This document shows positions 27,192-36,733 of a stretch of DNA of 64,000 nucleotides, in pieces (the first letter of the stretch is position 1; the number at the start of each line of letters is the position of its first letter). The notes below the pieces were generated by a model. The model searched no databases and was not told where the DNA came from. It worked only from the letters and a program-made list of their open reading frames with translations. Both the position numbers and the translations under genes were made by a program. This stretch comes from Ruminococcaceae bacterium OttesenSCG-928-A16 (GTDB lineage Bacteria > Bacillota > Clostridia > Oscillospirales > Ruminococcaceae): contig JAJDJP010000004.1 of the NCBI GenBank assembly GCA_030267215.1, positions 1 through 64,000 of the forward strand, in the 5' to 3' direction.

Positions 27192-28553
27192 ATGATAAAC
27201 ACAAATGATATTATAGAAACCATAGGCATGATTAACGACGAAAACCTGGACGTGCGCACCGTTACCATGGGCATTAGCCTGCTGGATTGCGCCGACCCGG
27301 ACCCCAAGCGTGCCTGCGAAAAAATATACGAAAAAATTGTTACCCGTGCCAAGTACCTTGTGCCGGTGTGCGAAAGTATTACGGCCGAATACAGTATTCC
27401 CATTGTAAACAAGCGTATTTCGGTAACCCCTATTTCTATGCTGCTGGCAAGCAGCCCGGGGGCAAACCCTGTAGAGTACGCCAAAACGCTGGACCGTGCC
27501 GCCAAGGCGGTGGGGGTTAACTTTGTGGGTGGGTTTTCGGCTTTGGTGCACAAGGGTTTTGCCGCAGGCGATGCCCGCCTGATTGAAGCGATACCCCAGG
27601 CCCTTGCCGAAACCGATTTTGTGTGTAGCAGCGTAAACATTGGCAGCACCAAAAGCGGCATTAATATGGATGCCGTTGCCATGATGGGCCCGGTGATACG
27701 CAAAGCGGCGGAACGAACCAAAGATAACAACTGCATTGGTGCGGCAAAGCTGGTTGTGTTTTGCAATGCCCCCGAAGATAACCCGTTTATGGCGGGGGCT
27801 TTCCACGGTGTGGGAGAGCCAGATTGCGCCATTAATGTGGGTGTTAGCGGCCCGGGGGCGGTGCGCAGCGCCCTGCAAAAACATGCCAAAGGGCTAGATT
27901 TAGCCGGCGTAGCCGAAACCGTGAAGAAAACTGCCTTTAAAATTACCCGCATGGGGCAAATGGTGGGCGAACTTGCGGGCAAAGCCCTTGGCGTGCCGTT
28001 TGGTATTGTAGATTTAAGCCTGGCCCCAACCCCTGCCGTGGGCGATAGTGTTGCCGCTGTGCTGGAAGAAATGGGGCTGGAGAGCGTTGGTGGTTACGGC
28101 ACCACCGCCGCCCTTGCCCTGCTAAACGATGCCGTTAAAAAAGGTGGCGTTATGGCATCGGGCTTGGTTGGCGGGCTTTCGGGCGCGTTTATACCCGTTA
28201 GCGAGGACGCAGGCATGATAGCCGCTGCCGAAAAGGGCATTTTAACGCTGGAGAAACTGGAAGCGATGACGGCGGTATGCAGCGTTGGGCTGGACATGAT
28301 TGTGGTGCCCGGCGATACCCCTGCCGATGTGCTAAGCGCCATGATTGCCGACGAAGCTGCCATTGGCATGGTAAACAGCAAAACCACCGCCGTGCGGGTA
28401 ATACCCGCCATTGGCAAAAAAGTGGGCGAGCAATTAAACTTTGGTGGCCTTTTGGGTTACGGCCCGGTTATGCCGGTAAACACGGCTTCGCCTGCGGCGT
28501 TTATTGCCCGTGGTGGGCGCATACCCGCCCCGCTGCAAGCGCTGAAGAATTAG
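27192..28553 (+). CDS. UPF0210/DUF711 (PFL-like) family protein
   Basis: The 453-residue protein shows the family blocks: [18 protein letters not shown] at the start, [42 protein letters not shown] and [14 protein letters not shown] near the end. It is distantly related to glycyl-radical enzymes of the pyruvate formate-lyase fold, but its reaction is not established. It lies 61 bases after the ACT protein gene in a probable two-gene operon. The start follows GGAG. Confidence 0.88.
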   Translation: MINTNDIIETIGMINDENLDVRTVTMGISLLDCADPDPKRACEKIYEKIVTRAKYLVPVCESITAEYSIPIVNKRISVTPISMLLASSPGANPVEYAKTLDRAAKAVGVNFVGGFSALVHKGFAAGDARLIEAIPQALAETDFVCSSVNIGSTKSGINMDAVAMMGPVIRKAAERTKDNNCIGAAKLVVFCNAPEDNPFMAGAFHGVGEPDCAINVGVSGPGAVRSALQKHAKGLDLAGVAETVKKTAFKITRMGQMVGELAGKALGVPFGIVDLSLAPTPAVGDSVAAVLEEMGLESVGGYGTTAALALLNDAVKKGGVMASGLVGGLSGAFIPVSEDAGMIAAAEKGILTLEKLEAMTAVCSVGLDMIVVPGDTPADVLSAMIADEAAIGMVNSKTTAVRVIPAIGKKVGEQLNFGGLLGYGPVMPVNTASPAAFIARGGRIPAPLQALKN

Positions 28554-28627
28554 CATAATATAAAAAGAGAAAGCATATGCCAGCCCATGCCGGTATGAAT
28601 GCAAACTATAATAACCCCCTTAAAAAG

Positions 28628-28661
28628 AAAAAGCACCGCTATTTTTATAGCGGTGCTTTTT
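28628..28661. terminator. Terminator between convergent UPF0210 and SUKH-like genes
   Basis: A perfect 14-bp stem AAAAAGCACCGCTA with TAGCGGTGCTTTTT serves both strands. Confidence 0.9.
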
Positions 28662-28675
28662 AAATTGTAATAAAA

Positions 28676-29098
28676 CTATACCAAGTTCCAAAACTCAAAC
28701 CCGGCATGTAGCATGTCCAGTAAAGAAGAATAGCCCTGCTTATCGCTGGTGTTTACATCGCCAACATCGCCAAAATAAAACTGGCCATTTTGCCAATATA
28801 AAACATCATCATCGCAGCTGCCAAGCCAAAGGTCTTGCTGCTTGTCGTCCCACCATTCCCACAAAAGGGCATCGTTACATTGGTGAAAAGAAAAGCCGTT
28901 TAAGCAGGGTTCAACACCATTGCTAACCTCGTAAAATTCGGCTAGCTCGGCAATAACATTTGCGGGCAAGCCAGCGCTGGCTGCTGCTTTTTTAAAAACA
29001 GAAAGCTGAGCCGCCGTTGCGGGGGTAAGGGTTTCCTCGTAAACCGCAAACAACGGCTGTAAAACGGCACAATACTTTTGCTGGATAGGGGATAGCAT
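28676..29098 (-). CDS. SMI1/KNR4 (SUKH)-like protein
   Basis: The 140-residue protein has the SUKH pattern: a helical start, LAEFYEVSNGVE (typically L..FY...NG), then the strands LLWEWWDDKQQDLWLGSCDDDVLYW and FYFGDVGDV. SUKH proteins are often immunity proteins or scaffolds, but no toxin gene is next to it. It starts 18 bases after ackA, with AGGAG before it, and is probably co-transcribed with ackA. The assignment rests on pattern only. Confidence 0.6.
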   Translation of the reverse strand: MLSPIQQKYCAVLQPLFAVYEETLTPATAAQLSVFKKAAASAGLPANVIAELAEFYEVSNGVEPCLNGFSFHQCNDALLWEWWDDKQQDLWLGSCDDDVLYWQNGQFYFGDVGDVNTSDKQGYSSLLDMLHAGFEFWNLV

Positions 29099-29116
29099 AA
29101 GTCTTCTCCTGTTCGG

Positions 29117-30307
29117 TTACACCAGTTCCAGTGTATCGCGTGCAATCATCAACTCTTCATCGGTTGGGATAACCAACGTGCGCACCTTGGCGTCCGGGGT
29201 AGAAAAGTCAACTTCTTCGCCACGTTTCAGGTTTAGGGTTTCATCTATCTCAATGCCAAAAAACTCCATGCCTTGGCAGGCGTCGCTGCGGGTGCTGGGG
29301 CTGTTTTCGCCAATACCGCCGGTAAACACAACGCAGTCCAGCCCGTTCATGGCGGCGGCGTATGCGCCAATGTATTTTTTAATTTGGTAGCTGTACATGT
29401 CGTGCACCAGCTGGGCACGCTCGTTGCCCTCGGCAGCGGCCGCTTCAATGTCGCGGTTATCGCTGCTAATGCCCGAAACCCCAAGGAAACCAGATTTGGT
29501 ATTGAGCAGTTTGCTCATGTTGGCACCATATTCGCCGGTAATATCGGCCAGGTAGGTGGCAACGCTGGGGTCAAGGTCGCCGCTTCGGGTACCCATCATC
29601 AGGCCGCCCAGCGGGGTAAGGCCCATGGTGGTATCAATGCTTTTGCCGTTTAGCACCGCCGCCATAGAAGCACCGTTGCCCAGGTGGCAGGTAACCACTT
29701 TAAAGTCGTTAAAATCCCGGCCCAAAAACTCGGCCGCGCGCTGTGCAACATAACGGTGGCTGGTGCCGTGGAAGCCGTAGCGACGGATAGAATGGCTTTC
29801 GTAAAATTCATACGGAATGGCAAAGATGTAGGCTTTGGGGTCCATCGTTTGGTGAAAAGCAGTGTCGAACACCGCAACCTGGGGTACGTCCATGCCAAAC
29901 ACTTTTTGGGCGCTGCGTATGCCCTGCACCTGCGGGGGGTTGTGCAGCGGTGCCAGCGGAGAAAGCTCCTCGATGGTTTTAATTACTTCATCGTTAATAA
30001 TAACGCTGGCAGCAAATTTTTCGCCGCCATGCACAACACGGTGGCCAATAGCGCCAATGTCGGCTTTGTTTTGCAGCACGGCACCGTCGCCGGTGGTCAT
30101 CAAATCTAGCATTTTGCTAAAGGCTTCGGCGTGGGTGGGCATGGTGTTTTGCACCTTCCACTCTTTGCCGTGGGCTTTGTGGGTAACGCTGCTGCCAACA
30201 AGGCCAATGCGCTCGCACAGGCCTTTGCACAGTACGCTTTCGTTGTCCATGTCAATCAGTTGATACTTTAGTGACGAGGATCCGCTATTAATTACCAAAA
30301 TTTTCAT
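29117..30307 (-). CDS. ackA: Acetate kinase
   Basis: The 396-residue enzyme makes ATP from acetyl phosphate and ADP at the end of fermentation. The ASKHA-fold motifs are intact: MKILVINSGSSSLKYQL, GHRVVHGGEKFAAS, VAVFDTAFHQTM, RRYGFHGTSHRYVAQRA, CHLGNGASMAAV and FTGGIGENSPSTR. pta is not in the window. Its divergent neighbour tmcAL is a common companion in Clostridia. GGAGGAAG precedes the start. Confidence 0.95.
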   Translation of the reverse strand: MKILVINSGSSSLKYQLIDMDNESVLCKGLCERIGLVGSSVTHKAHGKEWKVQNTMPTHAEAFSKMLDLMTTGDGAVLQNKADIGAIGHRVVHGGEKFAASVIINDEVIKTIEELSPLAPLHNPPQVQGIRSAQKVFGMDVPQVAVFDTAFHQTMDPKAYIFAIPYEFYESHSIRRYGFHGTSHRYVAQRAAEFLGRDFNDFKVVTCHLGNGASMAAVLNGKSIDTTMGLTPLGGLMMGTRSGDLDPSVATYLADITGEYGANMSKLLNTKSGFLGVSGISSDNRDIEAAAAEGNERAQLVHDMYSYQIKKYIGAYAAAMNGLDCVVFTGGIGENSPSTRSDACQGMEFFGIEIDETLNLKRGEEVDFSTPDAKVRTLVIPTDEELMIARDTLELV

Positions 30308-30750
30308 GCTTTCATCTTCCTCCGTTTTTTTATGGGGGAGCTACCCCAAAACACACGCCTTTATTACCAAACCCAAAAGCCCTGTTTTTGCCCTTTATAT
30401 AGTGAATTACAACAAAAAAGATACCATCATTTTTATTGAGCGGGCAAAGCCTGCTCAGCGCACAAAATGCACAATTCACTATGAACGGTGTTAGCACACG
30501 CCTATTGGCGTGTGCCGAGGCCTAAACGGCCACGGTCTTTAAAATCATCTGGAATGATTTTAAAGTTAACGGAGTATAAAAGTGGCAAAGCAACGCAAAA
30601 TCTACTGGTAATATGGCGGGGGTGGGTACTCCATTCTTTACAGGCCAATTTGCAATTGGCTATGGCAAATCTTTCACAGTTCATTATATAATAGAGGGTA
30701 GTGATTTTCAAGTGAATAAATAGCAAAAGGGATATTAGTTAGGAGCAGAG
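30308..30750. other. Intergenic stretch with inverted repeats between ackA and tmcAL
   Basis: No gene is seen. ATAGTGAATT (30399-30408) and AATTCACTAT (30473-30482) are perfect 10-bp inverted ends of an 84-bp segment. Its centre holds the GAGCGGGC/GCCTGCTC hairpin. To the right are three more hairpins: GCACACGCC/GGCGTGTGC (30492-30513), GGCC/GGCC (30521-30533) and an 11-bp stem TTTAAAATCAT/ATGATTTTAAA (30537-30563). The chain could be a decayed small element or a structured leader of tmcAL. ATTATATAATAG near 30683 may hold a -10 box. Confidence 0.4.
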
Positions 30751-32001
30751 ATGGAAAAAATGCAGGTGGCTGGCATTGTGGCCGAATACAATCCGTTTCA
30801 TAATGGGCACGGTTGGATGATAGAACAGCTGCGGGGGCAGGGGTGCCATACGGTGGTATGCGTAATGAGCGGCAGCTTTGTGCAACGTGCCGAAGCCGCC
30901 CTATACCCCGCCCACATACGCGCCAAAGCCGCCCTTGCCGCCGGGGCCGATTTAGTTTTGCGCTTGCCTACCCCGTATGCGGTGGCCTCGGCCGAGCAAT
31001 TTGCCACCGCCGCCACCGGCATTTTGGCCGCCCTTGGGTGTGTGGATACCCTTGCCTTTGGCGCCGAAACCCCCGGGGTAGAAAACCTGCAGCAATTGGC
31101 AGCGCTATTGCAAAAGGCCGATTTTGCGAACGTTTTAAAAAACAAGCTGGGGGAAGGTGCCTCGTTTGCGGCGGCACGGGCAGCCGCCGCAGAGGAAATG
31201 CAGCCCGGTGCTGGCGCGTTGCTAAATACCCCCAACAATATTTTGGGCATAGAGTATTGCAAGGCGCTGCAAACTGCCGTGCCAAAGGGGCTGGCTGCCG
31301 TGGCCGCCGGGCAAGGTAAACCCTTGCCACCCATGCCCGTGCCGTTTGCACTGCCCCGCCGTGGGGCCCTGCACGATGGTATACCGGCAGACGGTGTGGC
31401 CTCGGCCAGCTGGCTGCGGCAGCACAGCATAACGCAGGGCGGCGCGCAGGCTTTGCAGGGGTGGGTGCCCGGCGCTTGCCTGCCAATATACCTAAATGCC
31501 CAGCAGGCGGGGCAGCAAATTAATCCGGCACAATACCAGTTTGCGGTGCTGGCACGGCTGCGGGGCAAGCCTTTGGCCGCCTTTGCGCCCTATGCCGGGC
31601 AAGCGGCCGAAGGCCTTGCCGCACGCATGGCAAGCGCCGCAAGGCAAGCCACCACGCTGCAAGAATTGTATGAATTGGCAAAAAGCAAACGGTTTGCGCA
31701 TTCTCGCATACGGCGGGTAGCGCTGGCCGCAGCGCTGGGGCTGCCTGCCAATTTGCCCGCCATACCCCCTTTTATACAGGTGCTGGGGGCCAATGGGCGG
31801 GGGTTGGCGCTGCTAAAAAAGGCAAAACACACTGCGGTGTTGCCGGTGGCTACCTCGCTGGCAAAACTTGCCAAAACAAGCCCGGCCGCGGCAACACTGG
31901 TAGCGGCCGAGGCACATGCCGAAGATTTATACACCCTGTGCCAACAGCAGCCCCAGCCGGGCGGGCGTGCCTTTACCCAGCCCGCAATATTAGAAAAATA
32001 A
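30751..32001 (+). CDS. tmcAL: tRNA(Met) cytidine acetate ligase TmcAL
   Basis: The 416-residue protein opens with GIVAEYNPFHNGHGWMIEQLR, the HIGH-like nucleotidyltransferase motif of the former DUF795/YlbM family. MSGSFVQRAEAALYP, DLVLRLPTPYAVASAEQFA and FGAETPG follow as in relatives. The enzyme makes N4-acetylcytidine at the wobble base of elongator tRNA-Met using acetate and ATP. Its place opposite ackA fits a shared acetate theme, which is an inference. TAGGAG precedes the start. Confidence 0.9.
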   Translation: MEKMQVAGIVAEYNPFHNGHGWMIEQLRGQGCHTVVCVMSGSFVQRAEAALYPAHIRAKAALAAGADLVLRLPTPYAVASAEQFATAATGILAALGCVDTLAFGAETPGVENLQQLAALLQKADFANVLKNKLGEGASFAAARAAAAEEMQPGAGALLNTPNNILGIEYCKALQTAVPKGLAAVAAGQGKPLPPMPVPFALPRRGALHDGIPADGVASASWLRQHSITQGGAQALQGWVPGACLPIYLNAQQAGQQINPAQYQFAVLARLRGKPLAAFAPYAGQAAEGLAARMASAARQATTLQELYELAKSKRFAHSRIRRVALAAALGLPANLPAIPPFIQVLGANGRGLALLKKAKHTAVLPVATSLAKLAKTSPAAATLVAAEAHAEDLYTLCQQQPQPGGRAFTQPAILEK

Positions 32002-32174
32002 TAAAAGCCAGCTTGCCCCCAAAAAACAAGTGGCCTAAAAGTAACTTTTATAAAAAATTTAAAACTTGAAAGAATTCCCCCGTCTTTATCGTATTAGTAT
32101 ACAGAAGGGTAAAACTGGCAAAGGGCCAGCTCAACTCTTCTTCCATATACTTTATTATAAAGGGGGATATCCGA

Positions 32175-32327
32175 ATGTTCCAGATTGTGTTTGTAACGGT
32201 TATCAGCGCAGTAGTGGCCATTGGCTTTATTTTCTTCTCCACTACGTCCGATGGGGCGGAGGAATCCTCTACGCTGGAAATGGAAAGCGCCTGCATGGGC
32301 GATGCCAGCCACAAAGACGCAGCGTAA
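32175..32327 (+). CDS. Small single-pass membrane protein (50 residues)
   Basis: ATG 32175 is preceded by AAAGGGGGAT at a good spacing. The frame gives MFQIVFVTVISAVVAIGFIF followed by an acidic, Ser/Glu-rich tail ending SHKDAA. One hydrophobic helix covers residues 2-22. A strong terminator follows 18 bases after the stop. A TTGAAA box at 32066 lies upstream. The layout (ribosome-binding site, terminator, clear membrane-tail design) supports a real small gene, but I recognise no family. Confidence 0.6.
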   Translation: MFQIVFVTVISAVVAIGFIFFSTTSDGAEESSTLEMESACMGDASHKDAA

Positions 32328-32344
32328 ACAGCAAGCAAACCAAT

Positions 32345-32387
32345 AAAAAGCACCAACCTATAAATTTTTAGGTTGGTGCTTTTTTTA
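32345..32387. terminator. Terminator between the small membrane protein and the ABC exporter
   Basis: A perfect 16-bp stem AAAAAGCACCAACCTA with TAGGTTGGTGCTTTTT, usable on both strands. Confidence 0.9.
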
Positions 32388-34142
32388 TTGTTGCAGGCTG
32401 GTTTTTTGCAAAGCATAGTACAAACCATCTACATTTTTCATCAGTTCGCTGTGGGGGCCTTGTTCTTCCACACCGTTATCGGTAAGCACAATAATTTCAT
32501 CGGCATTTTTTACCGTAGAAAGCCGGTGTGCCACCACCAGAGTGGTGCGGTTTTTTGCCAGGCGGTCAAATTCTTTTTGTATGGCACTTTCGGTGGCGTT
32601 GTCCAGTGCGCTGGTGGCTTCATCTAAAATAAGGATAGGCGGATTTTTTAAAAATACCCGCGCAATAGAAATACGCTGTTTTTGCCCGCCCGATAATTTG
32701 GCGCCACGCTCGCCAATATCGGTGTTGTAGCCGTTTGGCAGGGTGCAAATATAATCGTGCAATCCGGCGTCTTTGGCGGCCTGTATAATGGCATCTTCGT
32801 CAGCGTCTAGGTTGCCATAGGCAATGTTTTCGCGTATGGTGCCGGCAAAAATAAACACATCTTGCTGCACAATGCCAATGGCCCGGCGCAGCTCGGTATA
32901 ATCAAACTGCTGCACGTCAACGCCGTCTAGCGTAATGGTGCCGCTTTGGGGGCTGTAAAACCGGGGGATAAGATGGCACAGGGTGGTTTTGCCACCGCCC
33001 GACGGCCCCACCAGCGCCACTGTTTTGCCTGCGGGGATATGCAGGTTAATGTGGTTTAACACCTGCCCGGCCTCGCCATAGGTAAAGCAAACATCGTTAA
33101 AGGCAATATCTCCTTTTACTACATGCGGTTTTTGGGGGCTGTCGGGGTTGACTTCGGGCTGGGTTTCCATTACCTCGGCAAAACGGCGAAAACCCGACAT
33201 GCCGTCTTGAAATTGATCGACAAACTGGGTTAATTTACGTATGGGCTGCGTAAACATGCTAATGTAAAGCAAAAATGCGGCAAAATCTCCAATATTTATT
33301 TTGCCGGCAAACACAAAAATGGCACTGGCCAGCAGGGCAATAAGGGCCAAAAGGTCTACGCCAAATGTCATGCCAGAGTGGTAGGTGCCCATTACCCGAT
33401 AGGCGGCGGCGCTTGCCTGCACAAAGGCATCGGTGCGGGTACCAAATTTTTCTTCCTCGTATTCGGCATTGGTAAAGGCTTTTGCCACCCGTATGCCCGA
33501 AAGGCTGCTCTCAATTTCGGCGTTGATGGCCGAGGTTTCTTCGCGGCGGCGGGCAAAGGCCTTGCGCATGCGGTTACGCATTAAAAAGTTAAAAATAATA
33601 ATGATGGGGACAAAGGCAAAAATGATGCAGGTAAGGGTGAGGTTGATGTTTGCCAGCAACACAAAGGCCCCTATAAACGATACCACCGAGATAAATAAAT
33701 CTTCGGGGCCATGGTGGGCAAGCTCACTAATTTCCATTAGGTCGTTCACAATGCGGCTCATTAAACTGCCGGTGCGGTTTTCATCAAAATAGCTAAACGG
33801 CAGGCGCTGCATGTGCCTAAATAAATCTTGGCGCATATCGGCCTGCATGCGGGTGCCCATAATGTGCCCCCAGCTAAGCACAAAGTAGTTTAACCCAGCT
33901 TTGGCAAGGTAAATAAGCAGCAGGGCGCCTGCCCAAACCAGCACCAACCGCAGGTTTTGGTTGGGCACATAATCGTTAATAATGCTGCGGGTTATCATGG
34001 GGTAAAACAAATCGCACACGGCAATTAACAGGGCGGCAACCATGTCGGCTGCAAACAGCCCCAAGTGCGGCTTGTAATAATAGGCCAGCATTTTTATAAG
34101 CGAGGGCTTTTTGCCGGGCTTTACAAAATTATCTTGTTGCAT
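32385..34142 (-). CDS. ABC exporter, fused permease and ATP-binding protein (MsbA/BmrA type)
   Basis: The 585-residue half-transporter has six helices in residues 20-320, then an ATPase domain. Walker A reads GPSGGGKTTL, the signature is LSGGQKQRISIARVFLKNPP and Walker B is ILILDEATSALD, with an H-loop LVVAHRLSTV. It should work as a homodimer and export lipids, peptides or drugs; the substrate is unknown. The start lies 14 bases after GGGAGG, a long spacing. Confidence 0.9.
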   Translation of the reverse strand: MQQDNFVKPGKKPSLIKMLAYYYKPHLGLFAADMVAALLIAVCDLFYPMITRSIINDYVPNQNLRLVLVWAGALLLIYLAKAGLNYFVLSWGHIMGTRMQADMRQDLFRHMQRLPFSYFDENRTGSLMSRIVNDLMEISELAHHGPEDLFISVVSFIGAFVLLANINLTLTCIIFAFVPIIIIFNFLMRNRMRKAFARRREETSAINAEIESSLSGIRVAKAFTNAEYEEEKFGTRTDAFVQASAAAYRVMGTYHSGMTFGVDLLALIALLASAIFVFAGKINIGDFAAFLLYISMFTQPIRKLTQFVDQFQDGMSGFRRFAEVMETQPEVNPDSPQKPHVVKGDIAFNDVCFTYGEAGQVLNHINLHIPAGKTVALVGPSGGGKTTLCHLIPRFYSPQSGTITLDGVDVQQFDYTELRRAIGIVQQDVFIFAGTIRENIAYGNLDADEDAIIQAAKDAGLHDYICTLPNGYNTDIGERGAKLSGGQKQRISIARVFLKNPPILILDEATSALDNATESAIQKEFDRLAKNRTTLVVAHRLSTVKNADEIIVLTDNGVEEQGPHSELMKNVDGLYYALQKTSLQQ

Positions 34143-34317
34143 AAAAGGTTAAAAATCCTCCCGTATTCAAAATATTGATAAGTGAATTTTGCAGATAAGT
34201 GTGATTGCGCAAAGGGGGCTTCTTTTGCATAAAAACCCCGCACATGCCGGGATAAAGCGAAATGCCTACCTGCACGAAAGTATGGCGGCTAGGTTTTTGG
34301 GTAAGGCTGCTTAAGGG

Positions 34318-34767
34318 CTAAAAATCTTCCAGTATCATTTGGTTATAGGGCAGGGGCTCAAAGCCAAGGCGGCGGTACAAAGCGGCGGCACGTTCATTCT
34401 CGGGGGCAACCTCTAGCCGCAGGCGGGCGGCTTTGCCACGGTATTCTTCTTTAATAAATGCAAACACGCCGGCACCAAGGCCGTGGCCCCTAAAAGCGGG
34501 CGCTATGTACACTTCTTCTATTAACACAACGGGGCCGCCGGCCTCGGTTGAATAGCTGAACGAAAGCGAGCAAAAGCCGGCAGGCTGGCCGTTGTGCTCT
34601 ATTAAAAGGCCACGCAGGCGCAAGCTGCCGCCGCCACACATTTCATCGAAGGCACCCGCAAAATTTTGGGTGGGGATACGGTGCAGCACCCCGGGCGAAG
34701 AATAAAAGGTGTCCACCATTTCCAGCACGGTTTCGCGGTCGTTTTTTTCAAAATCTCTAATTTTCAT
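34318..34767 (-). CDS. GNAT family N-acetyltransferase
   Basis: About 149 residues with the GNAT core: GFCSLSFSYSTEAGGPVVLIEEVYIAPAFRGHGLGAGVFAFIKEE contains motif A (RGHGLGAG) for acetyl-CoA. LRLEVAPENERAAALYRRLGFEPL is motif B. ATG 34767 is chosen because AAGGAG precedes it; longer in-frame starts would overlap the neighbour. It lies 65 bases after the YdcF-like gene, probably in the same operon. The substrate is unknown. Confidence 0.85.
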   Translation of the reverse strand: MKIRDFEKNDRETVLEMVDTFYSSPGVLHRIPTQNFAGAFDEMCGGGSLRLRGLLIEHNGQPAGFCSLSFSYSTEAGGPVVLIEEVYIAPAFRGHGLGAGVFAFIKEEYRGKAARLRLEVAPENERAAALYRRLGFEPLPYNQMILEDF

Positions 34768-34831
34768 TGGGTTCTCCTTAGGTTCTTTTTTGGCTTTGGC
34801 AACCCGCCTGTGGGCGGCTGCGGTGCACAGG

Positions 34832-35626
34832 CTACTGCCTAAAAAGCCAGTAGGCCACAATGGCAAATTCCTCCCGGATATAGCTTGGCAAAACCGAAAG
34901 GAAGTTGATGCCGGCGGGAATGGTGTGCACATTGGTAAAGCCCGCTTTTTGGGCATACTTTCCGGCACGATAACAATGAAAAGCATTGGTTACAAGGGCA
35001 ACTTCGGTGTCTTCAGCATAGCCTTTTTGGGCCAAAATTTGCTTGGTAAATAGCAAGTTTTCTTCGGTAGAGGTGCTTTGGTCTTCCATGATGATTTGAC
35101 TGGGTGGAATACCCTGCAAAACCAGGTACCGTTGCATGGCCAGCGCCTCCGAAATGTTCTCTTGCCGGCCCTTGCCGCCCGCCACTACAAGCAGCGCGCT
35201 GGGGTTGCTTTTCCAGGCTTTGGTGGCGGCGTCCAGCCGGTGGCGCAGCACATCGCTAATGGTTTCGTTTTTAATGCCAGCCCCCAGCACAATAATTACA
35301 CTTTCGGTGCCGGTGGCGGTGTTGGTGTACCCGCTAACAGCCACAAAAACAAATAAAGCAGCAAATAGGGTAAGCCCGGCCCAAACGGTATATTTTAACA
35401 CCCGGCCAAACCCGTTTAGGCAAAAAGCATCAATGGGTTTGTTAAAAATAGCATACCCCGCCAGCGCAAAAGCAAACAGCCACACCGCAAGGGTGCCAAA
35501 GGTAAAGCTGCCCCGCAGCAAGGCGGCCAGCCCGCTGGCGGCCAAAAGCAGGGCCAGCCCCCATAGTAGTATTAATTTTATCATGTGCCAAATTCCCTTT
35601 TTTGGGGTGTTGTTTTTAACCGCCAT
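34832..35626 (-). CDS. YdcF/SanA-like (DUF218) membrane protein
   Basis: The 264-residue protein has three or four helices in the first 110 residues, then the DUF218 domain: VIIVLGAGIKNETISDVLRHRLDAA, LLVVAGGKGRQENISEA, QIIMEDQSTSTEENLLFTK and ALVTNAFHCYRAGKYAQ. Relatives affect envelope functions (ElyC, SanA). The domain should face the outside. An alternative start is the ATG of MIKLILLWG, 14 codons inside. Confidence 0.82.
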   Translation of the reverse strand: MAVKNNTPKKGIWHMIKLILLWGLALLLAASGLAALLRGSFTFGTLAVWLFAFALAGYAIFNKPIDAFCLNGFGRVLKYTVWAGLTLFAALFVFVAVSGYTNTATGTESVIIVLGAGIKNETISDVLRHRLDAATKAWKSNPSALLVVAGGKGRQENISEALAMQRYLVLQGIPPSQIIMEDQSTSTEENLLFTKQILAQKGYAEDTEVALVTNAFHCYRAGKYAQKAGFTNVHTIPAGINFLSVLPSYIREEFAIVAYWLFRQ

Positions 35627-35850
35627 TGTATCCCCTTGCCAATTGCATGGTTATTTGTGTAAAACCGTAGCTTATATTGTAACAAGTAGCAGGGGGGAAA
35701 TCAAACCAGAAAATGACTGGCGGCCTGCCACAATACAAAAATGGGCGCTTTGGTTACACACAATGCAAAGCCATTTTTGGCTTGCCTGCCGGCCTTGCGC
35801 CACCGGTTCATAACAACGTTTAATGATTGTGGTTATTTTCGCTTTTTTAA

Positions 35851-35879
35851 TTGACTTTGGAATGATTTAACCGTATACT
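35851..35879 (+). promoter_or_regulatory. Sigma-A promoter of the PQ-rich membrane protein gene
   Basis: TTGACT (35851-35856), 17 bases, TATACT (35874-35879). The TTG start codon of the gene is 58 bases downstream. Confidence 0.65.
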
Positions 35880-35937
35880 TGCAATAGAAAATATCGCAAA
35901 CTATAAAATTATGCGGTAAACGAAAGGGGTATTTATT

Positions 35938-36570
35938 TTGGGTAAAGGAAAAATAGGAGTTGAACTGAAATTTTACGCTATTTTGGCATTTGTTTTGGCG
36001 TTTATTGGCCAAACATTGTTGCTTGGCTTGCTACTGGGGTTTGTGCTGTTGGTAGAAAAAGATGAGTGGGTTTCTCGGCAAACCATGCAGGCGTTTTTCT
36101 TAAGCTTTGTGTATTCGGTAGTAAGCTCGGTTTTCTCGCTTATAAAAGATTTGCTAGGCAACATTCCTTTTATTGGGTCGGCCATCTATACCGTGTTTTC
36201 GGTTATTTCGGGCCTAATTTCGGCCATTATTTTGGTAATGGCAATTGTTGGCTTTTTAAATGTGCTTAAAGGCAAAGATGCCGGGCTTCCGGTGTTTTCT
36301 GGCTGGGCAGGGCGCGCCTTTGGCGTGGTGGTTGCACCACCGGCCCCAGTAGTGCCCCAGGCACCTGTGTACCAGCAGCAAGCCCCTGTGGCCCCGCAGC
36401 AGGCGCCTGTGTACCAACAACAAGCCCCTGTGGCCCCGCAACAAGCGCCGCCGGTATACCAGCCTCCGGTAGCCCCTGCGGCACCGCAGCAAGCACCGGT
36501 GTATCAGCCACCCGTAGCCCCCGAGGCGCCAGTAGCGCCCCAGCCCCCGGTAGATAACAACCAGCAATAA
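35938..36570 (+). CDS. Membrane protein with repetitive Pro/Gln/Ala/Val tail
   Basis: Three or four helices in residues 10-115 resemble the DUF4870-type small membrane domain. About 80 residues of repeats follow, built from QQAPVYQ and QQAPVAP units. The start is TTG 35938 behind AAAGGGG; no better codon is near. The tail is like that of the DUF975 protein at 14159, which also joins a small membrane domain to a P/Q-rich end. The function is unknown. Confidence 0.7.
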   Translation: MGKGKIGVELKFYAILAFVLAFIGQTLLLGLLLGFVLLVEKDEWVSRQTMQAFFLSFVYSVVSSVFSLIKDLLGNIPFIGSAIYTVFSVISGLISAIILVMAIVGFLNVLKGKDAGLPVFSGWAGRAFGVVVAPPAPVVPQAPVYQQQAPVAPQQAPVYQQQAPVAPQQAPPVYQPPVAPAAPQQAPVYQPPVAPEAPVAPQPPVDNNQQ

Positions 36571-36581
36571 TTTTGCCACAT

Positions 36582-36630
36582 AAAAAGCTGCCCTATTAAA
36601 AGCCTGCGGGCTTTGATAGGGCGCTTTTGT
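36582..36630 (+). terminator. Intrinsic terminator after the PQ-rich protein gene
   Basis: AAAAGCTGCCCTAT pairs with ATAGGGCGCTTTT (one mismatch) around an inner AAGCC/GGCTT hairpin, ending in TTTTGTT. Confidence 0.7.
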
Positions 36631-36733
36631 TGCGTGTGGCTGGGTAAATGTAACATTTGCTTTAATTTTAAGGGAGGCTGGCGTATAATATTGGCAGCAA
36701 ATGATTAACGATACTGGCAAGTAAGGAGAAAAC

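Noticed and set aside
32048..32428. Minus-strand frame across the small membrane protein gene
   Set aside because: It crosses a strong bidirectional terminator and enters the ABC exporter gene. The plus-strand 50-residue frame has the ribosome-binding site.
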